From NCBI RefSeq assembly GCF_016808335.1, contig NC_053150.1, positions 46,961,607 through 47,025,606 on the forward strand: a DNA stretch of 64,000 nt, in the 5' to 3' direction. This DNA comes from Panicum virgatum (Eukaryota; Streptophyta; Magnoliopsida; Poales; Poaceae). Below, piece by piece: positions 33,850-45,386 of this stretch. Below the pieces are notes generated by a model. That model was not told the DNA's origin. It did no database searches and saw only the letters and a list, made by a program, of their open reading frames with translations. The first letter of the stretch is position 1. Every line of letters begins with the position of its first letter. The translations under genes and the position numbers were made by a program.

Positions 33850-34286
33850 GAGATATTTCAGAATTTGGGACTCAATTCGCATGCCTCACTAGAATTGACA
33901 TCCAATTCATAAGTCTTTCAGAATTTGACATCGAGCATACGAATTTCTTCGGTTTGGGTGTTTCTCATCTCTTTTCGTCAATTTCTCTTTTTTCTATTTT
34001 CTTTTTAAACACCAAGCCATGGGAAAAGACGATAATGCCCCTCTGCCTTATCCCTTCATGTGAATCGACCCTGCTGGTCTCCTGTTCGTCTCCTCTCTTC
34101 TGTTCCTGTCCCCTCTCTTTCTCTCTCTCATACTAGTGCTTCACCACTCACCAGCATAGCAACGAGCCAACAACTTGGCCAGGGGCCAAGGCCGGAATTG
34201 TTTGATGTCAAATTTTGAAAGGCTTGCGAATTGGATGTCAATTTCAGTGAGACGTGCGAATTGAGTCATAAATTCTGAAATTTCTC
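33850..34286. mobile_element. MULE-type MITE with long inverted repeats and 9-bp TSD
   Basis: GAGATATTTCAGAATTTG at the left and its inverse at the right begin imperfect inverted repeats that continue for roughly 90 bp (the CTCAATTCGCA, GACATCCAATTC and AATTTGACATC blocks recur inverted). The perfect 9-bp duplication TCTTTCTAG flanks it (33841-33849 and 34287-34295), the mark of Mutator-like transposition. The 437-bp element has no transposase. Confidence 0.88.
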
Positions 34287-35441
34287 TCTTTCTAGCCACT
34301 TTTGATGATCATCATGGTTCTCTTTTAAATGTTCCCTTGACGCTTTATTCTGCTTCGAAATTCTCAGTAGTGCAGGCATTTTTTTCCTGGATCCTTCCAC
34401 ACATGCACCAAGTCTTTCTGCACAAATCACAACCTTCTTCCTCCATTTTATGGTCCACCCATTACATTTTTTTTCATGGAAATAGCATAAGGTAATTTCC
34501 TCTTTGGCTAATGCGCCTCAAGGCTGGGCATTCCCTCCAAACATGCTCAGCTGCTCACCTATTTACCTACGACGATCTACCCACTACACCCGAGACGATT
34601 TCGTACTTGTGCTTGTCTTCATTTCACGAAACACGACACATTCGTACACGCTCGTGATCTCCCCACGGCGTTGACTAAATGACACCCTGAACTTTTGTAC
34701 CCCCAAAAAGAAATATATTTTTTATTTACTTTTATAAAATGTTGCGTGTGAAATGTACATAGGACTTCATCAACCACACATGTACCGTGGCACCACCTTT
34801 GCAAAAAAAAAAAAAAATGTGAAGGGACATCTGCATTTCCTCTTGGGCATGGTGTGGTGTCGTCTCCACATGGCAATTGGCAAGGCCTCTCTGTCCCTCT
34901 CGACGCTAGGGAGGTGGAGCTGGACAACACTAATGCACTATTGTTATCGCTCCATGTTCCATGTTACCCTTGTGCAAATATGCGTGCGCCATTGGCACCA
35001 TATCAAGAACAGAAGATCTCCAATCATTCAGCCGAAAAAGAAAAAGGAAAGAGGAACATATTCTCACTAGGGTATAGAAAAACAAAATATGAGAAAGCAA
35101 CCCTTTTCCTTTCCTTGTTCCTGCATCTTTCTTTTCCTATCTTTTTTTTTGTGAGGTGATCTGACTCCGATGCGACCAAAGTGCCATGCCCATCGCCCAG
35201 TTTGGGATAACCGGAAGAAGCTGTCGGTGGTGGTACATCCACCGGCCGTCCCCGGTACCCGTGCGTATCAGAGAATTTTGGCTTATGTTTGGGACGGGCA
35301 AATTACCATTTTGCCCACGGCCAGGACCAGCCGGCCGGTCGCCGGCCACGGCCAGCCGGAGAAATCAAGTGGCAGGCCAGCCGGCCTCATTCTCTGACAA
35401 GTTTTCGTCAGATGACACCAGGTCCATCTCCAGAAGCCATT
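34287..35441. other. Intergenic DNA
   Basis: AT-rich with A runs near 34806 and T runs near 35144; a GC-rich patch (35200-35395) with GGCCGGC motifs. No gene or bounded element recognised. Confidence 0.5.
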
Positions 35442-35673
35442 GCCGCGTTTAGTTCGTAAAAAGTTGGGTGAAAAATTACTGTAGAACGTTCTATTGTTAT
35501 TTGACAAATAATGTCCAATTATGAACTAATTAAGCTTAAAAGATTCATCTCGTACTAATCAGTTAGATTGTGTAATTAGTTATTTTTTTCAACTACATTT
35601 AGTATTTTATGCATGTGTAGAAAAATTCGATACGACGGGTACTATACGAAAATTTTGGGAACTAAACGGGGCC
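35442..35673. mobile_element. MITE of the grass GCCCCGTTTAGTTC type
   Basis: The left end GCCGCGTTTAGTTC and right end GAACTAAACGGGGC are inverted repeats. The interior (TGTAATTAGTT, CATGTGTAGAAAAATTCGA-like) matches the common grass MITE found near many genes. I could not find a target duplication, so the superfamily is not assigned. Confidence 0.65.
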
Positions 35674-38600
35674 TGACTTGGGTTTATGACGAAAGTGAGC
35701 CCTGGAGAAACAAGTTCGTGAATTTATACATAAATAAAGCGTCATTATTTCGATTAATCGCCAGAAAACTACGCTCACCAACCAGATATCAAGCCCCGTT
35801 AAGCCTCGTTCAGGTCGCCACTAGCATTGCTGTTCAAAGCAGACCGTTCAGTGCCACGTGGGCCCTGCAAATAGACCACAGGCATATACTCCTTACTTGG
35901 TGTATCAACAAACCCCTCACGATCGAGATCGATCCTGCCAACGGCCGGTGAGAGGGCCTTTTCAGTTCTCATTATCATAGTCTGAACTCTGAAGCATGCC
36001 CTACCATTCCATCCTGACCAAAGAAGCAGCTTTGCAAAAGAATGTTTCAGCACATGGATTGGGATCATACGTGCAGTGAACAATGCAAGGAAATGGTGAA
36101 TGGATACACTTGCAGAAGATTCAAGTTGAGCTGCAAATGTCAGCAGCTCAGCGTGTACGTCCACACAGCTCACCCAGCGGTCAGTCATGTCGCTGGATGC
36201 AAAGATCATTTTACCTGCACGGCAGGCCAGATCAGAACACAGCAAGCAACACACGAGGACATGCCAACAACGACGCGCCGTATTGCAAGTGCAACACCAG
36301 CGCACCACCAGTGTGCCGGCCCATACCACCTCACCATCAACCCACTGACAAGTACCTTGCCACCCTACTGTAGGATTGCTTGCTTCAGAGCAAAAAAAAA
36401 CGGCCGCACCCACAGCAACAGGAGTACTGACCTGGAGGCTGGAGTCTTGACGTTTGGAGGTGAACGCACTTGCACGGGCTGAAAAGGCCACCACACGACA
36501 CCACACATGCACCTGTGCTAACAACACAGTAGAATGACGGTTAGGAAAGCAATGTTTCGTTTACCTCCATTAGGGTCTTAGGGATGAGCAGAGCCGAGCT
36601 GCATATATCCGTTTGAACGCCATCATGGCGAGATGCAGAGGGGGCACAAAATTGAAGGGAAAGAAAGTAAAAGTAAGGTATGAGATGGAACAGCATAGCC
36701 TCTAGTAATGATTCTAGCCACCCTTTAGATTCAAGTATATGTTACTTTGAGAATACATGACCATACAACGGGAAAGTGACCCAGTACCAGTACCAGTACC
36801 CAGTAATCAGGAAGCTGTCATCATACCTGCATTTGCACAGACACTGCCTCTCAAGGAACTTTGCAATTGGGATGATCAAGTACTCAAGTATCAAGATGCA
36901 TTTGAAGAGAACTTCAAGCTGCATTTTGGAACTCTCCCACCTGAAGACAGCATCACTGAGATCAATCAACTTCGAAAAAGGATAAGATTAGCTACCAGCG
37001 AAAGCAACTCAGCCGGACTTAGGATATATGAATTGTCCTTCGCATACCCCAGCACAACTAGAATTCGCTGAAATCTACCATCAGGTAAGATGTTAGTGTC
37101 ACAGCTCACAGCAAGAAGATTGGTTCAAACTTTCGGCCTAAAACTGTAAGCTTGTAATACAAGCTGCCAACATCCAACTTTAGAAATTAGAGGACAATGT
37201 GCCCTATCATGATGCAACAAGAGGTATCTGATAACAAAGAACTGCAGCTCTTTCTAAAGTGCACATGCCATAGCTTCCAATCTCTGCAAAGGTTTAAACT
37301 GTACTCGCACGAAGGTAGATAAGTATAGACCACCAAAAACTCCATGTCTTGTTGAAAGCATTCGAAAAATGCATGGAGAACAAATCTACATCAAAGGATA
37401 AACAAGCTGCCTCAGAAACTAAGGTTAGTAGACTGTAACGTGAAGAAACAACAAATAAGTAAAGTGACAGGTCTTTATTTGGTAGACCAGAAATTCAATG
37501 AAATCAACTTCCAAGAGTTACTTGACAGTACTGTGCATCAGAAACGCTAATTAACAATTTAGATTCTCTCAAGTTATAACTGAAAAGTATGGTTAAAGTT
37601 ACAATATGAAGACCTGTGTTGCGATCTAAGTTATCATTAACCTGCTAGTTACCTAACAGAATGTAAGCAAATAAAATAGTCCTGTTACCAGTTTGAAATT
37701 AACAACTTTAGACATTAAACAATTAACCACTGGTTCATGTGCTTCCAGTGGTCCCCTCAAATGGCAACAGATCATATTCCTTACTTTTATTTACCAGTCA
37801 ACAATACAGGTAAATTAAAATGGATTCCTGTTCTACTGGTATATCAAATTTGTTTGATTAGCTTTTATCAAGTAGCAAGAGAGTGGCAATTATAAGAATC
37901 TGGACAATTTTGGTGAAGGAGCTGCCTTGAATTCATTTACCATTGTGGTTGGCACAACTTCAGCATCGTCTGAAGCATTAAACAAGCATCAACTTTTTTC
38001 ATTTCACAAGTCAAATCATAAATAAAGCATGCAAAGAAACTAAGCAAAATTATATGACTCCAGAGGCAAGAAGTTCTCGTTACCAAAGCTGCAGCAACAT
38101 CAGCAATTGAGTTTACAGAGGTAATCATATATACTGTGACCAAAAGCAATGCATGCTTGGACATCAAAAGCTGCAGTGATGGAATAAAAATGCCTTTTGC
38201 TGGTAAAGATGGTGACAACTATTTAAACCAAAGAAAAGCATATGATGCTCAGGTGTGAGATCATAATTGCTAAAAATTCAAGGATATAATAATACACATC
38301 ACTGCTATCTCCTCGAGATGTTCAATACATGATTAAAGTACTGAAAAAAGATGCAACAGTCAAATGTGAAATTCTGTAACATTTTCAGTTTGCACAGTAC
38401 AGAAAGCAACCACCCCTGCCTTTCATGCTTTGCATCAAGCATGAGACTGGGCAGATATAAACAAGTACATGACAAGCGATTGTTAGCAACACATCATGCG
38501 CCAGTTTACATAACTGGGTTATTCCTTTTAGCGTTTTGGTTCCCGGTGCTTGGTCAAGGGTATCACTTGCATGTGAAGCCCTAAAAGCAAGGTGTATAAT

Positions 38601-38978
38601 ACATATTAACATGGTTCAAACGGATAACCTTAGCTAGGAGGCATACCAATGATGCCATGATATAAACAATCATAACTGGGTTAGTTTCTCAAGGCATTCA
38701 AACTTAGCCTGAGCATGTCCACAGAGACTAGTTGGGCCAAGATTATGACATGGGTCTTTCAAAATTTCTGTAAACCTAGCTGGGCCAATTCAGTTAAACT
38801 GGCTCTACAGTGGTTGGGCCAAAGCATATCTATCATAGACAGGCTTTTATTGGGAGATTTTTCCTCATGAACAGACAGACCCCAAGAACAAGACTGAAAT
38901 AGTTGTTGTTGGTGGCTTATGAAGATAAGTGAAGATAACCCAAGGAAAGGTCGACAGGAAAATGCTCAGAACTTCTCA
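35674..38978. other. Intergenic DNA, possibly transcribed, no confirmed gene
   Basis: Moderate AT content resembling UTR or intron sequence. A 242-codon open frame (35799-36527, minus) and a 104-codon frame (36757-37071, plus) occur, neither matching a family I know. The rest has many stops in all frames. Confidence 0.4.
36757..37071 (+). CDS. Unrecognised short ORF, possible exon of an unknown gene
   Basis: Encodes 104 residues with protein-like, charged composition, including the segment ELCNWDDQVLKYQDAFEENF and LPPEDSITEINQLRKRI, predicted mostly helical. An upstream AG at 36810 (AATCAG) could be a splice acceptor, so it may be one exon of a longer gene whose other exons I cannot see. I do not recognise a family. 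It may equally be a chance frame. Confidence 0.2.
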   Translation: MTIQRESDPVPVPVPSNQEAVIIPAFAQTLPLKELCNWDDQVLKYQDAFEENFKLHFGTLPPEDSITEINQLRKRIRLATSESNSAGLRIYELSFAYPSTTRIR

Positions 38979-39554
38979 GGCTGGTTCCAACGGGGGTCGG
39001 TACCGACCCCCGCCGGTCGGTACCGACCCGGCTACCGACCCGCGCCGGTCGGTAAGCGCGGAAACCGAGAGCGCGGGGCGGTAGCGCTACCGACCGGCCG
39101 GGCGGTCGGTACCGACCGGCGTTGGAGCCGCGCGCGGTCGGTACCGACCCCGCGTCCGGTCGGCTGCCACGCGGCGCTCTGTGATTGGCCAACGTCTGCA
39201 ACAACAGCTTCACCTCAACGACGACGACGAGTAGATTTATGTAATTTTTATATTTTTATGTAATTTTCTTTATTTTAAATTGTCGTGTAATTTTTATTTC
39301 AAATTTTTATGTAATTTCTAAATTTTTAAATTTAATAAAGTAGTTTTGTTGTGTCAATTTAAATCATAGAGCAACGCGTTCTGAAATGGTTAAGTCTGGA
39401 ATGGAGAAACTGACGTGGCACTGATGTGGCTGTGGGCTGAGGCTGCAGGCTGACTGATGGAGCGCTGGGGTCGAGTGGGCTGGCGAGAGCTGACGTGGCG
39501 CTGACGTGGCTGTGGTTGTGGGCTTGGGCTGCAGACCCGCTGTTGGAACCAGCC
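38979..39554. mobile_element. PIF/Harbinger-like non-autonomous element with palindrome cluster
   Basis: Perfect inverted ends GGCTGGTTCCAAC / GTTGGAACCAGCC are flanked by TCA on both sides (38976-38978 and 39555-39557), fitting the 3-bp TNA target site of PIF/Harbinger. The left 200 bp hold several copies of the palindrome GGTCGGTACCGACC and its parts; the middle is very AT-rich; the right part has repeats of CTGACGTGGC. No coding frame. Confidence 0.82.
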
Positions 39555-39557
39555 TCA

Positions 39558-39982
39558 TAGTGATGAGATTGTCAGAGATAGGCCAGAAATTGATAAGTAA
39601 CAGTTCATTACTCCTTCCAAATGCAAGAGTGTTGTTTTGGAAATCAACATGGGATCTCAAACACAACGATGACGCCTATTTTACATTGCAATATATTACG
39701 AAAAATTATAAAACATAGTAGACAACAATATCCGGATGTTTTTAAAAAGGAATGACAAATCTACACTTTGTTTTCATTTCACAAAGTGTTAGTGGCGGCT
39801 CCCTAGTCTTTCAAGGTCGGAACTCGGAAGACTAATTCTGATTTGATTCTATTGCCAAATGAAGACTCCGACTTTGTTCCGATCCCCACATATATTTTCC
39901 GGAGGACAGCGAGAGATTTCGTTAACCGACTCCATCTGCCGTTGTCGATTGCAGCAGAAGAGAGGGAGATCTGCCGCAGCCC
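39558..39982. other. Upstream region of the DUF295 gene
   Basis: Short promoter region between the Harbinger-like element and the start codon. No confident motif beyond general AT-richness. Confidence 0.4.
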
Positions 39983-41398
39983 ATGATTCCCTGCAGCAAG
40001 CTCCGCCGCCTCACGCGCAGCGCCGGCGCCGGCGCCGGCGAGGTGTCCCCGGATTGGGCGTCGCTGGGCCGGGACCTGGTGGAGCTGATCGGGTGGCGGG
40101 TGCTGGCCGGCGACCTGCAGGACTACGTGCGGTTCCGCGCCGTCTGCGCCCACTGGAGCACCAGCACCGCCGCCCCCCGCGGCCGCGGCGTCCTCGACCC
40201 GCGCTTCCACCCGCGCCGATGGATGATGCTGCCGGAGGGCCACGGCCTCTACCCGGGCCACCCCGACCTCGGCGGCTTCGTCCGCTTCTTCAACCTCTCC
40301 ACCGGCGCCTTCGTCCGCGCCCACCTCCCGCTCCTGGACGACCACGTTGTCCTCGACTCGGTCGACGGCCTCCTCCTCCTGCACCGCGACCACGACACCG
40401 CCATCCGCGTCCTCCACCCCTTCACCGGCGACGTCGCCGAGCTGCCGCCGCTGGCATCCCTCCTGCCGCAGATAGAACCCGACAACTTCTACAGCGAGCT
40501 AAATAAGCGCAGCAAACTCATGAGAGTTTGCACTTCCATCACCGCCAGCTCCACTGGGGCCATCACCGTCATGCTGGTGCTTGACCTCCTGCACCGTGTA
40601 GCCCACGCCACCACCGGCGACCAACGCTGGACTCTGTCTGCCTGGAATCTCAAGCCTTTGATCAAACCCGTGTCATTCCAAGGCAAACTCTACGCATTTC
40701 AGCCCATTCTTCGCATGCGTAAAGTATACATCTATAAGATTAATCCACCATGCCCAAACGCCAACGAGGGACCGTCTCATCTTCCACTGCCAGAGAAGAT
40801 TGCTGAATGCCCGTTGGGGAAATTTATTTACATGCTGAACTATGTAGAATGCGGCTCGGAGCTCTTGCTAGTTGCCTACAGTGATGCTTCTCATTCAAGG
40901 CTGGTAGTCTGCAGGTTTGCAGACCTGGTCGGAGGAAAGAATGAGCCTGTAACGAGCATTGGAGACAACGCCTTGTTCATCGATGAACGTTGTCTCTGTG
41001 TCTCGGTCTCGCCTAACAAGGGCAGTAACAGCCTTTCTTCCATTTCGCCTAACTCTATCATCTGCTGCCATAGTTTGCCAGGCAATCCTGGTTTTGTAGG
41101 GCTGGGTCGTTTTGGGCAAGACTTGGGTACTGGTATCTGGACACCAGCCAGTGATGGAGACATTTGCCAAAGACCACCGCCTAGCCCCCATACACTCATC
41201 CATCATATCTTGTTGCAATCGCAGATATTGGTAAGCCAAGAAATCAACTCTCTGTCTGCTTTTTTGTTTAGCTTTCACAGACTATTTTGAGCGGTGAATT
41301 TTCCTGGTGCTAAATGTTACTTCTGAGGAAAAAGAGTTTTTTTCTCTCTCTTTGAATCCAAGCTAACGTGAACCTTGTCTCTGCCTCTACAGGAATAA
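39983..41398 (+). CDS. F-box / DUF295 domain protein
   Basis: A long first exon (39983-41230, 416 codons) begins MIPCSKLRRLTRSAGAGAGE. An F-box-like segment follows (about 23-62: DWASLGRDLVELIGWRVLAG, then DYVRFRAVCAHW). The C-terminal DUF295 domain (about 285-405) shows LLLVAYSDASHSRLVVCRF, IGDNALFIDERCLCVSVSPN, SISPNSIICCHS and GTGIWTPASDGDI. This is the standard architecture of the large grass-expanded F-box/DUF295 family, thought to act as substrate adaptors in SCF ubiquitin ligases. A donor at 41231 (GTAAGC) and an acceptor ending at 41392 (CTCTACAG) would add Glu and a stop (41393-41398), giving 417 residues; without splicing the frame ends at 41290 after 435 residues. The spliced form is preferred. 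GC content is high in the first 500 bp, and no break was seen. Confidence 0.85.
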
Positions 41399-43876
41399 GG
41401 GCCTCATGGTTTGCATTGAAACAGAGCCTATCTGGATGGTGAAGCAAGATCTGCGGCATGCGGTAATTAAGTTTGTGTGCCTGCCACTTTTTTTTTTCTT
41501 AACATACTCAACTGGCTCACATTTGCTTGTTTCTCATCGAACAATTTGGGGTGCTGCTTCGGTTCAATGCTTTGCAACGAAGTCAGTTAGCGTTGCTAAC
41601 TAAATTTGTTACGATGAACTTCAACTTTTGTGATGTTTTGATGCTACAGTGACAATATTGGCTATGATGTCAAAACAGCATATAAATAGAACGACCCTTA
41701 ATATGTAGTGTTAACTGGCTTGATGTTTTAGTGTTATTCTTATATTTCGTTTGCAATCACAACCTAGAGTTATACACATAATTTATTTGCTTGAAAAAAT
41801 TAGAGATAATATTATATAACTTTGAGCAACATAATTACTGATAGTTAGAAATTTAACAGCCACATGTGTCTTTGTAAAATATCATAATTGCAAAATAACT
41901 TTGACTTATATTATCACACACTCTTTTGTGGGTAACGCATTATGACTATAAGTCTATAATGACAATAACAAAGCTTATATGACACCAAGCAAGTTCTAGT
42001 TGGTTAAAAATTAAACCCGATAGAAACCACCAGTAAAGATGATATTTTAAAAGAGTAAATTATCCTATGCGTCATATACTTAATATTATGGAAAAAATAT
42101 GAAGGGTAAAGCCAGCTATACAAACTTCATTTAACCAGGATAAAATTGACAGCTGTGGAAGATATCGATTGTATTTATTAACTTTTAAAAATCTTCAAAA
42201 AGTTTATTTTGCTATATGTAATTATCTTTTATTTTGAACATATTGGTTGTCTTGGTATTTTAGTGTGCTGACATTCATTTCGTCCCTTTTTTTTTTTCTA
42301 GGCTTGATGGCATCATCTGATTGGAACAGAGAGCTATGCTCCAGTATTGAGTTCTTTGGATCCAGTTTATGCCAACTATAAAGGGTGTATTTTCAATTGA
42401 TAGAGATGATTTCAAATCTGAGCTACTTTCAAAAGAAAAGGCTATGCTCCAGTATTGAGTTCTTTGGATCCAGTTTACTATAAAGGCTGTATTTTCAATT
42501 CATAGATGATTTCAAATCTGAGCTACTTTCAAAAGAAAACTAGCTGTATTTTCAATTCATAGAGATGATTTCAAATCTGAGCTACTTTCAAAAGAAAACT
42601 ATCATTCGACTCCATCACCTTTGATGAATTTCCATTCAGATCAATGACTACTGTTCTTTTTTCTGAGGTGTTGTGCCTTGTCACCAGGAGCTCATTGCCA
42701 GCAATCAGACACAACATGGCCAGTGAGCAAATGCTACCACCAGAACTGGGATTGCTGCTAGAAACTGCCAAGTCATTGTCCCTTCTTAGTCGTAAAGATT
42801 TCTCAGTGCTCTTAACCATGATTATGGGCAAGCCATTGTTACAATGGCAAAGTCACATTCGCCTTAGCACCTGAATGCACATAGTTCTATACACATAATA
42901 TGTAATAATAACAAAGTCCATGGTCCTAGTTTAGGGCATTGATCTGGTAGTTTACTCCTCATTTTTACAAATTTAACTTCAAGGAGTATGCTATATCCAC
43001 TTTATCCAGCAGAACGGAAGCTGATATGGAATACAGATACATTCTGATCTAGAGCATAACTCATCAATTTCTGGATCCATTTGGTAGAGCTCCCAGGGTC
43101 AGACTCCGTTGAGACATTTGAAGAACTGTAGTTTGGGGGGTCAATCCCTCTAAATAGCCACATCAAAAGATATTCATCATTGACACACAGTAATGTGATT
43201 GCAAATTCCAAACCTTATCCATCAATAGCATATTTGTCTATTTGGCACAACACTTATCCGAACCTCACATGATCATTGAAACTAAATTATGTTGTGTAGC
43301 AACTGTTGTGTTCAGAGAATCGATTACAAAATCATTCCTGCATGCAAGTAATTTTTAGTTAACCAAATTATTTCTAAAACTAGCAATGCCTTGAGCGTGT
43401 AGCATATAACATATTGTAACCTGCTAAGTTGCTATTGAGAATTAGGTTTCTGAAATGAAAGATCTGGGCAGATGTAAACATGAAGAATGAATCCACATAA
43501 TTTCTCACATCGGAACTAATTGTGTACTCATTAAGGAAGGGTGCATACAAAAACTAATACGTGATACATGTAATTACAGCCATGAACAGATACATTAAAA
43601 CTATAGCCATGAACAATTTCACTGCAACAAGCACATGTAGAGAATACAGATGGAAAACATTAAAATTGCATAGCATGTTCCCAGTTGCGCAATAGGTAAC
43701 AAAGACTCGACACCATAGTGAAAAACATCAACAGGGCTACATATTCTCAATTTGATCATGTCCATCCATTTTTGGATCTCATATGACATACATCATAGTA
43801 CAGACAAACTCTTATTGGAACAGGCACAAACCGATAATCAGAAAAATCTAGGGTCGAGGATGACCTGACCGGTAGA
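41399..43876. other. Intergenic DNA with repeats and possible coding relics
   Basis: AT-rich. Contains a 105-bp tandem repeat (42333-42600). Two minus-strand frames (42571-42831 and 43002-43211) have protein-like composition, for example CSLAMLCLIAGNELLVTRHN, but match no family I recognise and lack clear splice links. The 3' UTR of ESSS is at the right edge. Confidence 0.4.
42333..42600 (+). repeat. Tandem repeat of about 105 bp, 2.5 copies
   Basis: GCTATGCTCCAGTATTGAGT starts at about 42333 and 42442, and the shared end ATTTCAAATCTGAGCTACTT occurs three times. Copies differ by small indels. Confidence 0.85.
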
Positions 43877-44242
43877 TCACTCGGCGTCTCCGTCGCCCAC
43901 GGCACCGGCGGCGGCCAGCTCCTGCTGCTGGAGGCGCTCGAGCGCCTTCTGGTGCGCCCAGGTCTCGATTGTGAGGTCAGGCTTGGCGTTGAGGCCGACG
44001 CCGAGGATGACGACGGTGAGGAAAGAGGTGACGTAACAAGGCAGCTCCCAGTCCTCCCACTTCCGCGACTCCCCCGGCGGCGGCGGCGGGCGATTGAAGA
44101 GGTACCCCTTGTGCCGCTCCTCGTGCCCCGGCGTCGTCCACCGCCCCGCGCCCTCGCCGCCACCGCGCACGCGGGACGCGGAGCGGAGCCGCGCGCGCAG
44201 CATGCCGCCCGCCGCCGCCGCGGCCGTCGAGATCGCCCGCAT
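43877..44242 (-). CDS. NADH dehydrogenase (complex I) ESSS subunit (NDUFB11-type)
   Basis: A single-exon gene for 121 residues. After an Ala/Arg-rich N-terminus (1-35) that may target mitochondria, the conserved plant core GHEERHKGYLFNRPPPPPGE and SRKWEDWELPCYVTSFLT leads into one membrane helix (about 68-86, VTSFLTVVILGVGL), followed by NAKPDLTIETWAHQKALERL and a short acidic tail. ESSS is an accessory subunit of the membrane arm of mitochondrial complex I. The ATG at 44240-44242 was chosen over an upstream in-frame ATG at 44377 because plant homologues are about 110-120 residues and the extra part is not conserved-looking. Site II motifs upstream support a mitochondrial-gene promoter. No lesion seen. 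Confidence 0.9.
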   Translation of the reverse strand: MRAISTAAAAAGGMLRARLRSASRVRGGGEGAGRWTTPGHEERHKGYLFNRPPPPPGESRKWEDWELPCYVTSFLTVVILGVGLNAKPDLTIETWAHQKALERLQQQELAAAGAVGDGDAE

Positions 44243-44359
44243 CGATGTCGCCGGTGGGGTGCGCTCGTGCGTCTTCTGCGAGATTGGGGAACGGAGAAGC
44301 TGTGCTGTTGCGGTGGGGACTGGGCTGGAGGTTGGAGAAGCGGACGTCGAGAAGTGAAT

Positions 44360-44438
44360 TGGGCTTGACCGTGCCAAAATGAAATGAGCTTACGGATTGG
44401 TATGGGAAAAAGCCCAGTTGATCGAGGTGAGTTGGGCT
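44360..44438 (-). promoter_or_regulatory. Site II (TGGGCT/AGCCCA) cluster upstream of ESSS
   Basis: TGGGCT or its complement occurs at 44360-44365, 44411-44416 and 44433-44438, 118-196 bases upstream of the ESSS start. Multiple site II elements are typical of nuclear genes for plant oxidative phosphorylation proteins and bind TCP factors. Confidence 0.6.
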
Positions 44439-44469
44439 GGACCAGAGAAGACTTCTGACTTCAGATTCG

Positions 44470-45386
44470 GGAATTTTTTTTATTTCTTTTTTTTTACGAT
44501 TTTGCAGAAATATATTTTAGGGTACATAATTTGCAGAAATAGCTGGCTGCCGCCAGTTGAAACGGCGACAGCCAGTTGAAACGGCGGTATGTCCGGAAAA
44601 CGCCAGATGAGACAGTGATTTAACATACCACCAATTGAAACGACGGTAGGAGAAAAACCTCTAGTTGAATAGGCGGCAAGCACTCTGGGTCCCTGACATG
44701 CTGACACCCTATGGCCCCACAAAGCATAACTCCAATTCAATTGGTGGAATGGTGGGGGCCGACGGGCTTCCCCCAATTCAAACGGCGGTAAGGGGCTTCC
44801 GCCATTTGGAGCGGTGGGATCATGGGCTACCGCCAATCCATTTGGCGATAAGCGTCTGACCCCTATAAGAGGCCAAAAAATGGCCGTAAATGCCATAAAA
44901 ATTCCGAAAAAAAGAAAGAGGGGGAGGAGAGGAGAGGGTAGGGGTGAGAGGGGAGGGGAGAGGAGGCCCTGGCGAAGCCCTGCCGGATCTGCGCTTCGGT
45001 TAAGGTATTTTTTCAATATGTCAGTCTATTTTGGAGATCTTATTTTATGCAGATATTTTATACAATGTGATTTGTGTATATTAGTTTTTAATGACATATA
45101 GTACACTAGATGAGATATAGTAATAGTATGTATTAGATAATAATAGTTATAGTTTCGATGACATATAGTACACTAGATTAGATCTTGTTATAGTTTTTTT
45201 TGGCTTCAGCTTAGAAATGTGTTGTTTTCAGGCTTGGTATATATAATATTGAGAAGTAGTAAATTGTTATACTTATCGACACATAGATTAAAATATAATT
45301 AGTAATTCAGGCCCCTGTAGTATTATTTTTTTTAGAAAATTTTAGTAATTCAGACTGTCTTATTTAAAATATTGTTGTTGGCAGGC
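44470..45386 (+). mobile_element. 5' region of a MULE-type transposon remnant
   Basis: A T-rich start is followed by repeated GCCAGTTGAAACGGCG/CCGCCAATTCAAACGGCGG motifs (44550-44850), as seen in subterminal regions of grass Mutator-like elements, then a purine-rich leader and an AT-rich intron-like segment ending TTGTTGGCAG just before the coding remnant. The exact left terminus is not certain. Confidence 0.45.

Noticed and set aside
33839..34136. 110-codon frame starting near 33804
   Set aside because: It runs through the TIR of a MULE-type MITE and is hydrophobic low-complexity sequence; a shadow of the element.
39803..40417. 204-codon minus-strand frame
   Set aside because: Antisense shadow of the GC-rich start of the DUF295 gene.
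44243..44377. N-terminal extension of ESSS from the upstream in-frame ATG
   Set aside because: Would add 45 residues not expected in plant homologues; the segment lies in the probable 5' UTR.
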